The notes under the pieces were generated by a model that did not search any database, had not been told where the DNA came from, and was given only the letters and a program-made list of their open reading frames with translations. Positions 8,526 to 15,151 of a stretch of DNA of 64,000 nt are shown piece by piece. Source of the DNA: Firmicutes bacterium OM04-13BH (GTDB lineage: Bacteria; Bacillota; Clostridia; Lachnospirales; Lachnospiraceae). Within the stretch, counting starts at the first letter, position 1; every line of letters starts with the position of its first letter. The DNA lies in contig QULP01000002.1 in the NCBI GenBank assembly GCA_003481745.1, forward strand, positions 248,001-312,000, in the 5' to 3' direction. The position numbers and the translations under genes were made by a program.

Positions 8526-10343
8526 TCATTCCATATCAATTTGTCTTCGCAAAAAAGTTCCTACCATACGGGAAAAATCGCTGATATTACGAATATAGGC
8601 AAAGTCTTTTCCATAGATTCTCTTTTCCACGGAGAGTTCTTCTTCATTCCCTACAAAAATACCAATTACGAAAATCCCCTGATTTCTGGCCCGACGCACC
8701 TCATATGCAGTATCTTTCACAGCTCCTTCTCCGTCATAGATCTTGGGCTGGCGGGTTCCTGGTCGTTGTATGCTCATATCACAAGGTTTTCCATCACTTA
8801 ATACGATTAAAATCTTATTTTTTTCCGGTCGCTCCATAAGAGAGGAACAGACTGTTTTCAGTGCAAGCCCATCTCTGTTATTAGCATAGGCCCGAAATTG
8901 AAAAATTCTTTCATTTGTTTCCCTTGGATCTTCATAATCCCGAAATCTCTGAAGTACTGTATATCCCCAGAAAGCACAGTATCCTGTCACCCGATGAGGA
9001 ATTCCTGCCTGGCTTAATGCTTCACTGATAATATATCCCTGCGCCGCTACCTGAGCCTGTCTGCCAGCTTGGGAACCACTGGAATCAATCAGGACGTCTA
9101 TTACAAACTCAGAATCTTCTGCTCTCTTTTTTCTATTAAATAACTTGTCATCGTCTGTTCTTCCAATTTTCCATAACCTTTCAGGAACAAGCTGCCCTGC
9201 ATCAGATCTGCTGACAGAATCATCCTTTCGGATTATAAATGCCCGTTTCAGTGACTCTGCCAACACAGAAATATTTCTTTTGATGATCCAGTGATTATTT
9301 CCATAATAGGCTTTATTTTTTTCAAACTGCAGCTGAGAAAAACGGTATTGATTATTTTTTATGACAGGGTTCTGTAAAATTCCATCTGTAAGATACAGGA
9401 TACAGTTTTTGTGGATTCCTGTACAAAATTTCCGGTTGATTCTGGCCTGCTCCGATTCACTCAGATACGATTTCCCGTAATTCAGTTCCACATATTCCCG
9501 TATCCGTCGCACTGCCTGTGGATTTATATTCTCCGAGCTTTCCGGAACTTCTTCATTTTCCGGAGAGAAATAAAATCTTTTTTTCTTTTTGTTTCTGATA
9601 TCCAGACTCATCATCTTTTTTTTGAGATTAGAAAGATATTTTTGAATGATGTCTTCCATCTGTTCATCCGTCATGCATTCCTGCCACGCGTCATTGGCTA
9701 ATGCCATATCCGGTAAATTCAGAATCTTCTCCAGATTTCCATTCCTTTTTTCAAAAGAGGGATCCAGAACATGATTATAAATCTCATCTATCACGTTTAT
9801 GACATCTTCCGTATTTTCCGCATCCTTCAGAGAAAGAATCTTGTACAATGCAATCTCTGCCTGTGGATCCATTCCCTCATCGTCTGTGTTCTCCAGAGCA
9901 TGCCTTATATACAGAAGCCTAATCCTGTGAATCAGGTCTGTTCCAGCTTTGTCTGATACCTGCTCTTTCTCGGCCTTTTCCAATTCTCTGAACGCCTGTT
10001 CTCTGATTTCCTTTGTTCCCAAACGTTCTCGAATGATAAAACGCTCCACAGCAGCATCCATGCATAATCCAGCAAGAGGCAAAAGTATATCTTCTCCAGC
10101 AGAAAAATGTAATTTTTTCATCAAATACATGCCAAGTTTCTTCTGATCAAAATATCGTGCAAAGGCACCCTGCTTCACTGCCTCATATAGAACCGTTTGT
10201 TTTGAATAAACATATTTTTCTGTGTCCGGTTCAAATTCCATATCATAATCACCACTGACTGTCCAAAAAAGATTTCTGATACGATTGCTAATCTCCAGAC
10301 GATGTTCTTCCAGTTGTTCCGCCGGCCATCTGACATCCTCCAT
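8526..10343 (-). CDS. VWA-domain protein, NorD/CbbO-like partner of a MoxR ATPase
   Basis: A 605-residue soluble protein. The N-terminal two thirds are helical and charged. The C-terminal third is a von Willebrand A domain with an intact MIDAS motif DSSGS (residues 420-424), a conserved aromatic stretch GYCAFWGYT and SDGKP as the third MIDAS segment. Known relatives NorD, CbbO and CobT work with an AAA+ ATPase to insert or free metal centres or remodel enzymes (nitric oxide reductase, Rubisco, cobaltochelatase). The MoxR/NorQ-type gene lies 6 bases upstream, which fits that pairing. The client enzyme is not in the window; CO dehydrogenase is the guess suggested by the CooC-like neighbours. 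Confidence 0.85.
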   Translation of the reverse strand: MEDVRWPAEQLEEHRLEISNRIRNLFWTVSGDYDMEFEPDTEKYVYSKQTVLYEAVKQGAFARYFDQKKLGMYLMKKLHFSAGEDILLPLAGLCMDAAVERFIIRERLGTKEIREQAFRELEKAEKEQVSDKAGTDLIHRIRLLYIRHALENTDDEGMDPQAEIALYKILSLKDAENTEDVINVIDEIYNHVLDPSFEKRNGNLEKILNLPDMALANDAWQECMTDEQMEDIIQKYLSNLKKKMMSLDIRNKKKKRFYFSPENEEVPESSENINPQAVRRIREYVELNYGKSYLSESEQARINRKFCTGIHKNCILYLTDGILQNPVIKNNQYRFSQLQFEKNKAYYGNNHWIIKRNISVLAESLKRAFIIRKDDSVSRSDAGQLVPERLWKIGRTDDDKLFNRKKRAEDSEFVIDVLIDSSGSQAGRQAQVAAQGYIISEALSQAGIPHRVTGYCAFWGYTVLQRFRDYEDPRETNERIFQFRAYANNRDGLALKTVCSSLMERPEKNKILIVLSDGKPCDMSIQRPGTRQPKIYDGEGAVKDTAYEVRRARNQGIFVIGIFVGNEEELSVEKRIYGKDFAYIRNISDFSRMVGTFLRRQIDME

Positions 10344-10349
10344 ACAAGT

Positions 10350-11282
10350 TTACCCCCATATGTCTTTTCCGGTCCAGGAAGATGGGATTTTGGTAGAAAC
10401 CACATCTTCTACGATCTCTTTTTCAAATACATCAAAACTTTTATTTATGATCCCCATCTGGATTGCATCAATTGGAGAAAGTCCGCTTCTTGTTGCTTTT
10501 ACAGCAGAAACCAATCCTCTCAGGTCAAGAGATTTTGTTGAGATTTCTCCATGATAAGCTTTGATCTGCAAATCCAGAAACAGTCCTGCAAAAGCTTTCA
10601 GTGCACTTTTTTCCCCATCTGGAAAATGTTGTCTTAATACAAAAAGGACACTATCCTCATCCATTTCAGGCATATCAATTACCATAAACCTTGAAACCAA
10701 TGCTTCATTTAGATCTCTGGTACCTGCGTAACCATAATTCATCGTTCCGATAAATCGTGTTGCCGGATGAAGTAAAATCCTGTTATATCCTGGAATATCG
10801 ATTCTGCGCCGATGATCCAGTGTGGCATGCAGTACAGAAACCGCATCATTTTTTGCCATATTGATTTCGTCCAGGATTCCAAATCCTCCAAATTCTGCGC
10901 ATTGGTAGATGGGGCCTTTCCGAAGGCAAACCTCATTATTTATAAAGGTATCCGTTCCAATCAGATCGGCACTGTCTGTATTTACATGAAAAGAAATGTC
11001 GTATTCCGGTCTTCCGAATATCCATGCCAGTGTCTCACATAGTACATTTTTCCCTGTAGCTTTCGCACCGGAAAGTAACAGGTTATCTCCCTGAAGAAGC
11101 GCTGCTATTGACATTTCCAGAATCTTTTTCCCATAAAATAGGATATCCGGTTTTTCTACCCGTTCCTTTACCTGATCCTCTACCTCATAACGCATATGAA
11201 AATCTCTCAGCTCTCCAATCAGTTCCTGCGCTATCTTCTGGTCTTCTAAATATTTTTCTATTTCTGTCCAATGATTTCTCAT
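10350..11282 (-). CDS. MoxR/NorQ-type AAA+ ATPase
   Basis: A 310-residue AAA+ ATPase of the dynein-related AAA_5 / MoxR group. It has Walker A GAKATGKN (residues 72-79), Walker B FGILDEI (about 134-140), sensor 1 in GTMNYG and an arginine finger in NEALVSRF. The N-terminal 60 residues are a helical extension. Such ATPases form hexamers and act on clients bound by the VWA partner encoded next door. GAAAGGAAA precedes the ATG. Upstream lies only a 26-codon CooC-like stub. It belongs to the unit led by the intact CooC-like gene. Confidence 0.88.
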   Translation of the reverse strand: MRNHWTEIEKYLEDQKIAQELIGELRDFHMRYEVEDQVKERVEKPDILFYGKKILEMSIAALLQGDNLLLSGAKATGKNVLCETLAWIFGRPEYDISFHVNTDSADLIGTDTFINNEVCLRKGPIYQCAEFGGFGILDEINMAKNDAVSVLHATLDHRRRIDIPGYNRILLHPATRFIGTMNYGYAGTRDLNEALVSRFMVIDMPEMDEDSVLFVLRQHFPDGEKSALKAFAGLFLDLQIKAYHGEISTKSLDLRGLVSAVKATRSGLSPIDAIQMGIINKSFDVFEKEIVEDVVSTKIPSSWTGKDIWG

Positions 11283-11335
11283 GAAGATTTTCCTTTCTTT
11301 GCAATTGGTTATACCAAATCAGATAATATTTCTGT

Positions 11336-11416
11336 TTACTCAAAATTGTATCCAGTAAGCAGCGCTGATTCTGTACTTTTTCCACAGCCACCTTTGCCAC
11401 ATACTGTAATCTTCAT
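11336..11416 (-). pseudogene. N-terminal stub of a CooC/MinD-like ATPase
   Basis: A GGAGG site and ATG at 11416 start a 26-codon frame reading MKITVCGKGGCGKST (a second deviant Walker A). After the P-loop it departs from the family and ends at a TAA at 11336. The remaining about 230 codons of a normal gene are missing. It starts 17 bases after the stop of the intact CooC-like gene, so the cluster once held two such genes side by side here and a third at its far end. Confidence 0.75.
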
Positions 11417-11433
11417 ACCTTCAATCCTCCAAC

Positions 11434-12204
11434 TCACAGTCCTAGCTTCTTTACAATTTCTCCCAGTGCACTTCTTACAGGAGAATCTTTCGGAAGCCGT
11501 ATGATCGGCTTTCCATCACAGTCATACTGATATACCTGGTCATCATGTGGTACAACCCCTAACAGTTCCAGTCCCTGATTTCGGATTTCTTCCAGAGTTC
11601 CGGCATCCAGTTTTCCATCCGGAACACGATTCACGATCAATCCTGTTTTCTGTGGTTTAAAATTCAATTCCTTCATCAGCTTTGCAATACGTCCGGCTGC
11701 CTGAACACCTCTTCTGGAACAGTCACTCACAAGAATCGCAACTTCCATCATTGGCAGGATGCCTCTGCTGATGTGTTCCATACCTGCTTCGTTATCAACC
11801 ACAATATATGGATAATGGCTTTGCAGTTTCTGAACCTGGGTCTGTACAAGACCATTTACAAAACAATAACAGCCCTGTCCCTGGGTTCTCCCCATTACCA
11901 TCAAATCATAATCATCTTCTTCTGCAATTGCATCGGAAAGACGCATTTCCAGATATGCCTGTTTTGTCATACCGGACGGGATCTGATATCGTGGGTCGAC
12001 ACCTGCCCGCTCAATTTCTTCTCTCAATTCTCCAAGTGTGATTTCCGGCTCCACACCAAGTACTTCATTTAGATTGGCATTCGCATCTGCATCTACGGCC
12101 AGAACCGGACGTTTCCCACTTTCGCACAAATACTGGATCAATAATCCACAAAGGGTAGTTTTTCCTACGCCGCCTTTTCCTGATACTGCAATTACATGTC
12201 CCAT
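11434..12204 (-). CDS. cooC: CooC-like nickel-insertion ATPase (intact)
   Basis: A 256-residue SIMIBI-class P-loop ATPase. It has deviant Walker A GKGGVGKTT (residues 9-17), switch I DADANANL (38-45) and the CooC signature GQGCYC with C112 and C114, which form the dimer metal site in CooC. It also has switch II VVDNEAGMEHISRG. CooC binds and delivers Ni(II) to the C-cluster of CO dehydrogenase; the same family serves acetyl-CoA synthase (AcsF). GGAGG precedes the ATG. It heads the minus-strand cluster with MoxR, VWA and zinc ribbon genes and is divergent from a TetR gene across a shared operator. No CO dehydrogenase gene is in the window. Confidence 0.85.
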   Translation of the reverse strand: MGHVIAVSGKGGVGKTTLCGLLIQYLCESGKRPVLAVDADANANLNEVLGVEPEITLGELREEIERAGVDPRYQIPSGMTKQAYLEMRLSDAIAEEDDYDLMVMGRTQGQGCYCFVNGLVQTQVQKLQSHYPYIVVDNEAGMEHISRGILPMMEVAILVSDCSRRGVQAAGRIAKLMKELNFKPQKTGLIVNRVPDGKLDAGTLEEIRNQGLELLGVVPHDDQVYQYDCDGKPIIRLPKDSPVRSALGEIVKKLGL

Positions 12205-12234
12205 ATTTTTCCTCCTAAAATTCTAAACAATCTG

Positions 12235-12283
12235 TTGACTTTTTCTTTAAACCTCATTATAGTTGTTACTATATAAATTACAA
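12235..12283. promoter_or_regulatory. Divergent promoters with shared operator (cooC / tetR)
   Basis: Plus strand: TTGACT (12235-12240), 17 bases, TATAGT (12258-12263) towards the TetR gene. Minus strand: TTGTAA (12283-12278), 16 bases, TATAAT (12261-12256) towards the CooC-like gene. The inverted repeat TTGTTA-N9-TTACAA (12263-12283) covers both. The whole module recurs at 13706-13754. Confidence 0.8.
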
Positions 12284-12377
12284 TAACCAATCTATGAAAT
12301 CTGTTCTGTTTTTCAACATATCCCAAAAACTGTTGAGAAATGATACATTGTAAAGCATACATTCAATGGAGGTCATT

Positions 12378-13025
12378 ATGTCGGAAAAAACAAAAAAGCA
12401 GGATCGCCGTACCAGATATACCAGACAAGCTATAAAGGAAACTTTTTTAGAATTATTAAAGCAGAAAAATTTCACAAAAATCACGGTCACTGAAATCTGT
12501 AAAATTTCTGAAATAAACAGAGGTACTTTTTATCTGCATTATTACGATATCCATGACGTGTTGGAAGATATTTTAAATGATATCGCACAGGATATGAAAA
12601 CAACTGTAGAACATTTATTTTGCCCAAACCAAAAAAGCTGTTCCTATCCCTTCTGCCAAAAGATTCAAACAGAAACAAAATACAGATCTCTGTTTCTGGA
12701 TGATACGATTGCTCCCATTCTTCTGGAAAAAATAGCAGAAAATACAAAAGAAGGCTATGTGACCTGGCTTATGTCACACAGCCTCCTGACCTTTGAGCAG
12801 GCAGAATCGGTTTTTTATTTTCAAATGAATGGCTGCCTTTCTATCAACAGACTGATGCTCCGCAATCACTGTAATGACTGGCAACAGATTCAGACAACAA
12901 TTGACAAATTTATCAAAGCCGGACTGGAAAGTTTTCTGATTCATGATCAGAGGCAAGAAAATGCTTCCGATAATTTTTGCAGCAAAACTTCCCCAACTGT
13001 TACTGCATCTTCTACACTCAGATAA
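12378..13025 (+). CDS. TetR/AcrR family regulator with a cysteine cluster
   Basis: A 215-residue regulator. The N-terminal helix-turn-helix (residues about 10-55, KITVTEICKISEINRGTFYL) is typical of TetR proteins of the TetR_C_7 kind found in Firmicutes. The ligand domain carries HLFCPNQKSCSYPFC near residue 85, three cysteines that could bind a metal or Fe-S cluster or sense redox; this is inference. The ATG at 12378 follows GGAGG; an earlier in-frame start is 12366. The last about 26 codons overlap the end of the convergent DUF3786 gene. It is divergent from the cooC unit across a palindromic operator and is a good candidate to control it. Confidence 0.85.
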   Translation: MSEKTKKQDRRTRYTRQAIKETFLELLKQKNFTKITVTEICKISEINRGTFYLHYYDIHDVLEDILNDIAQDMKTTVEHLFCPNQKSCSYPFCQKIQTETKYRSLFLDDTIAPILLEKIAENTKEGYVTWLMSHSLLTFEQAESVFYFQMNGCLSINRLMLRNHCNDWQQIQTTIDKFIKAGLESFLIHDQRQENASDNFCSKTSPTVTASSTLR

Positions 13026-13573
13026 TGATCCGCATGATCCTGAAGAAATATTTTGCCAGATACAGGAAATTCTTCATCTGCAAACCATACCTTTAAAGTT
13101 ACTGAATATCTTGGAAAAACTGGAAAAACAGCACATAGATCCGCCTTTGTCTCTATAAATTCTGCACCCAGACTTGTACATGCTTTCTGAATTTTCTCAG
13201 GATCTTTATCCTGCAAAAGCTTTTCCAGTTTCTGCTCTGCAGTCCGGTCAAACCTGGTTCCCCGAATCAATCCATCTTTCAGGTTACCAAAAGTAATGAG
13301 CTTCTGTGAGCCTTCTGTGCCATCGGCCATATCCAGATAATGCAGCAATATCAGATAATGCCATTCATCCATGTCTGAGTTAATATGGAATCCAGGAAGT
13401 TGAATTTCAATCGTTTCATAAAAACTCAGTATCTCAATTGTATTTCGGCTGCTATGAAAAACAGCCCCGCTTTTTGCAGCAATCTCCTCTCCGGAACGAT
13501 TTTGTAACCGTTTTACTGCTGCCTGTAACATTTCCTGAAATGCACGATTTTCTGTTTGATTTTTGTATTCCAT
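12947..13573 (-). CDS. DUF3786 family protein
   Basis: A 208-residue soluble protein recognised as DUF3786 from its C-terminal block, with WFADEEFPVSGKIFLQD then HYLSVEDAVTVGEVLL. The family is common in anaerobes near CO dehydrogenase / acetyl-CoA synthase and corrinoid genes, from general knowledge; its biochemical role is unknown. AAAGGAG precedes the ATG at 13573. It faces the TetR gene, and the two 3' ends overlap by 79 bases. Its promoter is the second copy of the shared divergent module, which links it to the cooC cluster although it is transcribed separately. Confidence 0.8.
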   Translation of the reverse strand: MEYKNQTENRAFQEMLQAAVKRLQNRSGEEIAAKSGAVFHSSRNTIEILSFYETIEIQLPGFHINSDMDEWHYLILLHYLDMADGTEGSQKLITFGNLKDGLIRGTRFDRTAEQKLEKLLQDKDPEKIQKACTSLGAEFIETKADLCAVFPVFPRYSVTLKVWFADEEFPVSGKIFLQDHADHYLSVEDAVTVGEVLLQKLSEAFSCL

Positions 13574-13627
13574 AAATTCTCCTTTGTAAATATTTTATCG
13601 CATCATATAATAATCAATGTTTATCTA

Positions 13628-13672
13628 CTATAGAGCAGATAAATTTCCTTTTAACTTGTCTACAATCAACAT
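13628..13672 (-). CDS. Possible 14-codon leader peptide before DUF3786
   Basis: Within the about 150-base leader of the DUF3786 gene, GGAGG is followed after 10 bases by ATG and a 14-residue frame (MLIVDKLKGNLSAL). It ends in an inverted repeat TTTATCT-N10-AGATAAA. It may be a leader peptide or a remnant; nothing proves translation. Confidence 0.25.
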   Translation of the reverse strand: MLIVDKLKGNLSAL

Positions 13673-13705
13673 ATTATACAATCCTCCATAAGTTTCATTC
13701 CTGTG

Positions 13706-13754
13706 TTGACTTTTCCTTTGAATTTCATTATAGTTGTAATTATATTATTTACAA
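13706..13754. promoter_or_regulatory. Divergent promoters with shared operator (DUF3786 / rrf2)
   Basis: Plus strand: TTGACT (13706-13711), 17 bases, TATAGT (13729-13734) towards the Rrf2 gene. Minus strand: TTGTAA (13754-13749), 16 bases, TATAAT (13732-13727) towards DUF3786. The perfect inverted repeat TTGTAA-N9-TTACAA lies at 13734-13754. It is nearly identical to the module at 12235-12283. Confidence 0.82.
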
Positions 13755-13784
13755 TAATCCAAATAAAAAAAGGAGTTTCTTATC

Positions 13785-14234
13785 ATGAAATATTCAACGA
13801 AATTAAGCGATACTGTTCATGTGATGGTTCTGATTGCTATCAACCAGGAAAAATCTCTCTCCAGTGCCTCAATTGCAGAAAGTGTCCATACAAATCCCGG
13901 CTTTGTACGCCAGCTTATGTTAAAACTAAAAAAAGCCGGACTTATGACCAGTGTAGCCGGACATGCTCGTCCTTCTCTTTCAAAACCAGCAGACCAGATT
14001 ACATTGCTGGATATTTATAAAGCAGTTGAAGGTGAGAAGCCGCTGCTTCATTTAGATACTCATACCAACCCTGATTGCGGCGTTGGCATTAATATTCAGT
14101 TGTCTTTGCAGGGATTCTATAATGAAATCCAAAAAACTGCTGAAGAAAAAATGAATACAATTACTTTACAGGATATCATAAATACCTATTATCAGCGAAC
14201 ATCCATGCACAATGATTTACAAAACATTATATGA
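13785..14234 (+). CDS. Rrf2 family transcriptional regulator
   Basis: A 149-residue Rrf2 protein with an N-terminal winged helix (residues about 1-60; SSASIAESVHTNPGFVRQLM as recognition region) and a dimerisation helix. It has a single cysteine (NPDCGVG, near residue 98) instead of the three that bind Fe-S clusters in IscR or NsrR, so it resembles YwnA-type single-cysteine members that sense without a full cluster. AAAAGGAG precedes the ATG. It is expressed from a promoter almost identical to that of the TetR gene and is divergent from DUF3786. Confidence 0.88.
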   Translation: MKYSTKLSDTVHVMVLIAINQEKSLSSASIAESVHTNPGFVRQLMLKLKKAGLMTSVAGHARPSLSKPADQITLLDIYKAVEGEKPLLHLDTHTNPDCGVGINIQLSLQGFYNEIQKTAEEKMNTITLQDIINTYYQRTSMHNDLQNII

Positions 14235-14249
14235 CAAGAGAATATTCTT

Positions 14250-14430
14250 ATGTACCTTCAGCAGATACGAAATACCACCATTTTTTTATGTTATGGTGGC
14301 AAAAGATTTTTAATTGATCCTGTATTAGTACCAAAAGGAAGCTGACCTCCTTTTCCTAATTCGATTCGTCAGGTTCAAAACAAAACCAAAACTATCCCTT
14401 ACCAGATTTTCCACTTTGCGATATTCACTT
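14250..14430 (+). pseudogene. Remnant of an MBL-fold hydrolase (UlaG-like)
   Basis: Starting at ATG 14250, the frame reads IRNTTIFLCYGGKRFLIDP then VLVPKGS and hits a TGA at 14343. In the next frame the family sequence continues as PPFPNSIRQ. This is the N-terminus of UlaG-like metallo-beta-lactamase-fold hydrolases, whose metal motif HxHxDH should follow but is absent. So the gene is frameshifted and lacks its catalytic part. Confidence 0.65.
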
Positions 14431-14607
14431 TTTTCTTCTAAACGGATTACTATATTATTTTTCATGATCGGATTCAGTAAGCAGGTCCAGCCACGAGATA
14501 CTGCTGATATAACTTCTGCATCTCTTTACTGCGAAATTGCTCTATTGTCAGCATCTTCCGAAACGATGACGCAATATCATCCTATGTCCAGTATTCAAAT
14601 ACATTGT
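14431..14607. other. Intergenic remnant sequence, no clear gene
   Basis: No convincing gene. A minus-strand stretch (reading QFRSKEMQKLYQQYLVAG) looks protein-like but has stops on both sides and no start, so it may be further decayed coding DNA. Confidence 0.4.
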
Positions 14608-14826
14608 TTAATATTCCTTTTCTATCTCGCTATCTATTCCATACATTTTCTTGAACGCATCAAGGTCTGCCTGGTTCTTAATCAGTATAACCTCTTCTAT
14701 CTTACCTGTATGAATGTCTTTAAACCCAACTACTTGCTCGCCATTACATATGCTCGCTTTGATTACTGGTTTCTTATTTTCTTTATCATATGTCTTTGTA
14801 ACTGCCTTTTTCTTAAATAGACCCAC
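14608..14826 (-). CDS. Small conserved hypothetical protein
   Basis: About 72 residues, lysine-rich N-terminus (GLFKKKAVTKTYD), then an anti-parallel strand pattern and the tail LDAFKKMYGIDSEIEKEY. It resembles short Lachnospiraceae proteins of unknown function. A GTG at 14826 lies 8 bases after GAAGG and is the better start than the GTG at 14835. It overlaps or abuts the preceding 32-codon frame, suggesting coupled translation. Confidence 0.5.
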   Translation of the reverse strand: MGLFKKKAVTKTYDKENKKPVIKASICNGEQVVGFKDIHTGKIEEVILIKNQADLDAFKKMYGIDSEIEKEY

Positions 14827-14827
14827 T

Positions 14828-14926
14828 CTAAGCACCTTCTTTTGACTTTGCCATCAGTATAAGTTTTTCAAAGGACTGTGCAAAGCATACACCATCTTCT
14901 TCTGTACGCTTTCCCGGTTCTTTCAT
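14828..14926 (-). CDS. Possible 32-residue small protein
   Basis: ATG at 14926 (just after the TAG of the upstream small frame) to a TAG at 14828. The peptide contains one cysteine and a helical middle (CFAQSFEKLILMAKSKEGA). Only the stop/start coupling on both sides supports it. Confidence 0.3.
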   Translation of the reverse strand: MKEPGKRTEEDGVCFAQSFEKLILMAKSKEGA

Positions 14927-15148
14927 CTATATTCTTATGAGCGTTGTTTCACATATTTGATTTGCCTGTGTTCCATTCTTCTCATCTGAATCGACATTTC
15001 CATTTCTGCCAAGAACATGATCAAACTCATCAAGAATATCCAGCATTAAGCCTTCATCAATCCGACTTCTACACTCTGCAGCAATACTGCCTGAATTCCA
15101 TAAGATCATACAAGCCTTTGGGAGCAATCTCCACTTTTTACTTTCCAT
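14927..15148 (-). CDS. Small hypothetical protein after the sensor kinase
   Basis: A 73-residue frame starting 3 bases after the hybrid kinase stop, without a clear ribosome binding site. It has a helical, acidic middle (SRIDEGLMLDILDEFDHVLG). I do not recognise it. It could be a coupled small gene or a remnant of a larger one. Confidence 0.4.
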   Translation of the reverse strand: MESKKWRLLPKACMILWNSGSIAAECRSRIDEGLMLDILDEFDHVLGRNGNVDSDEKNGTQANQICETTLIRI

Positions 15149-15151
15149 TTA

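Noticed and set aside
10343..10350. MoxR-VWA pair as magnesium or cobalt chelatase
   Set aside because: No large chelatase subunit or tetrapyrrole gene is near; sequence of the pair looks closer to NorQ/NorD.
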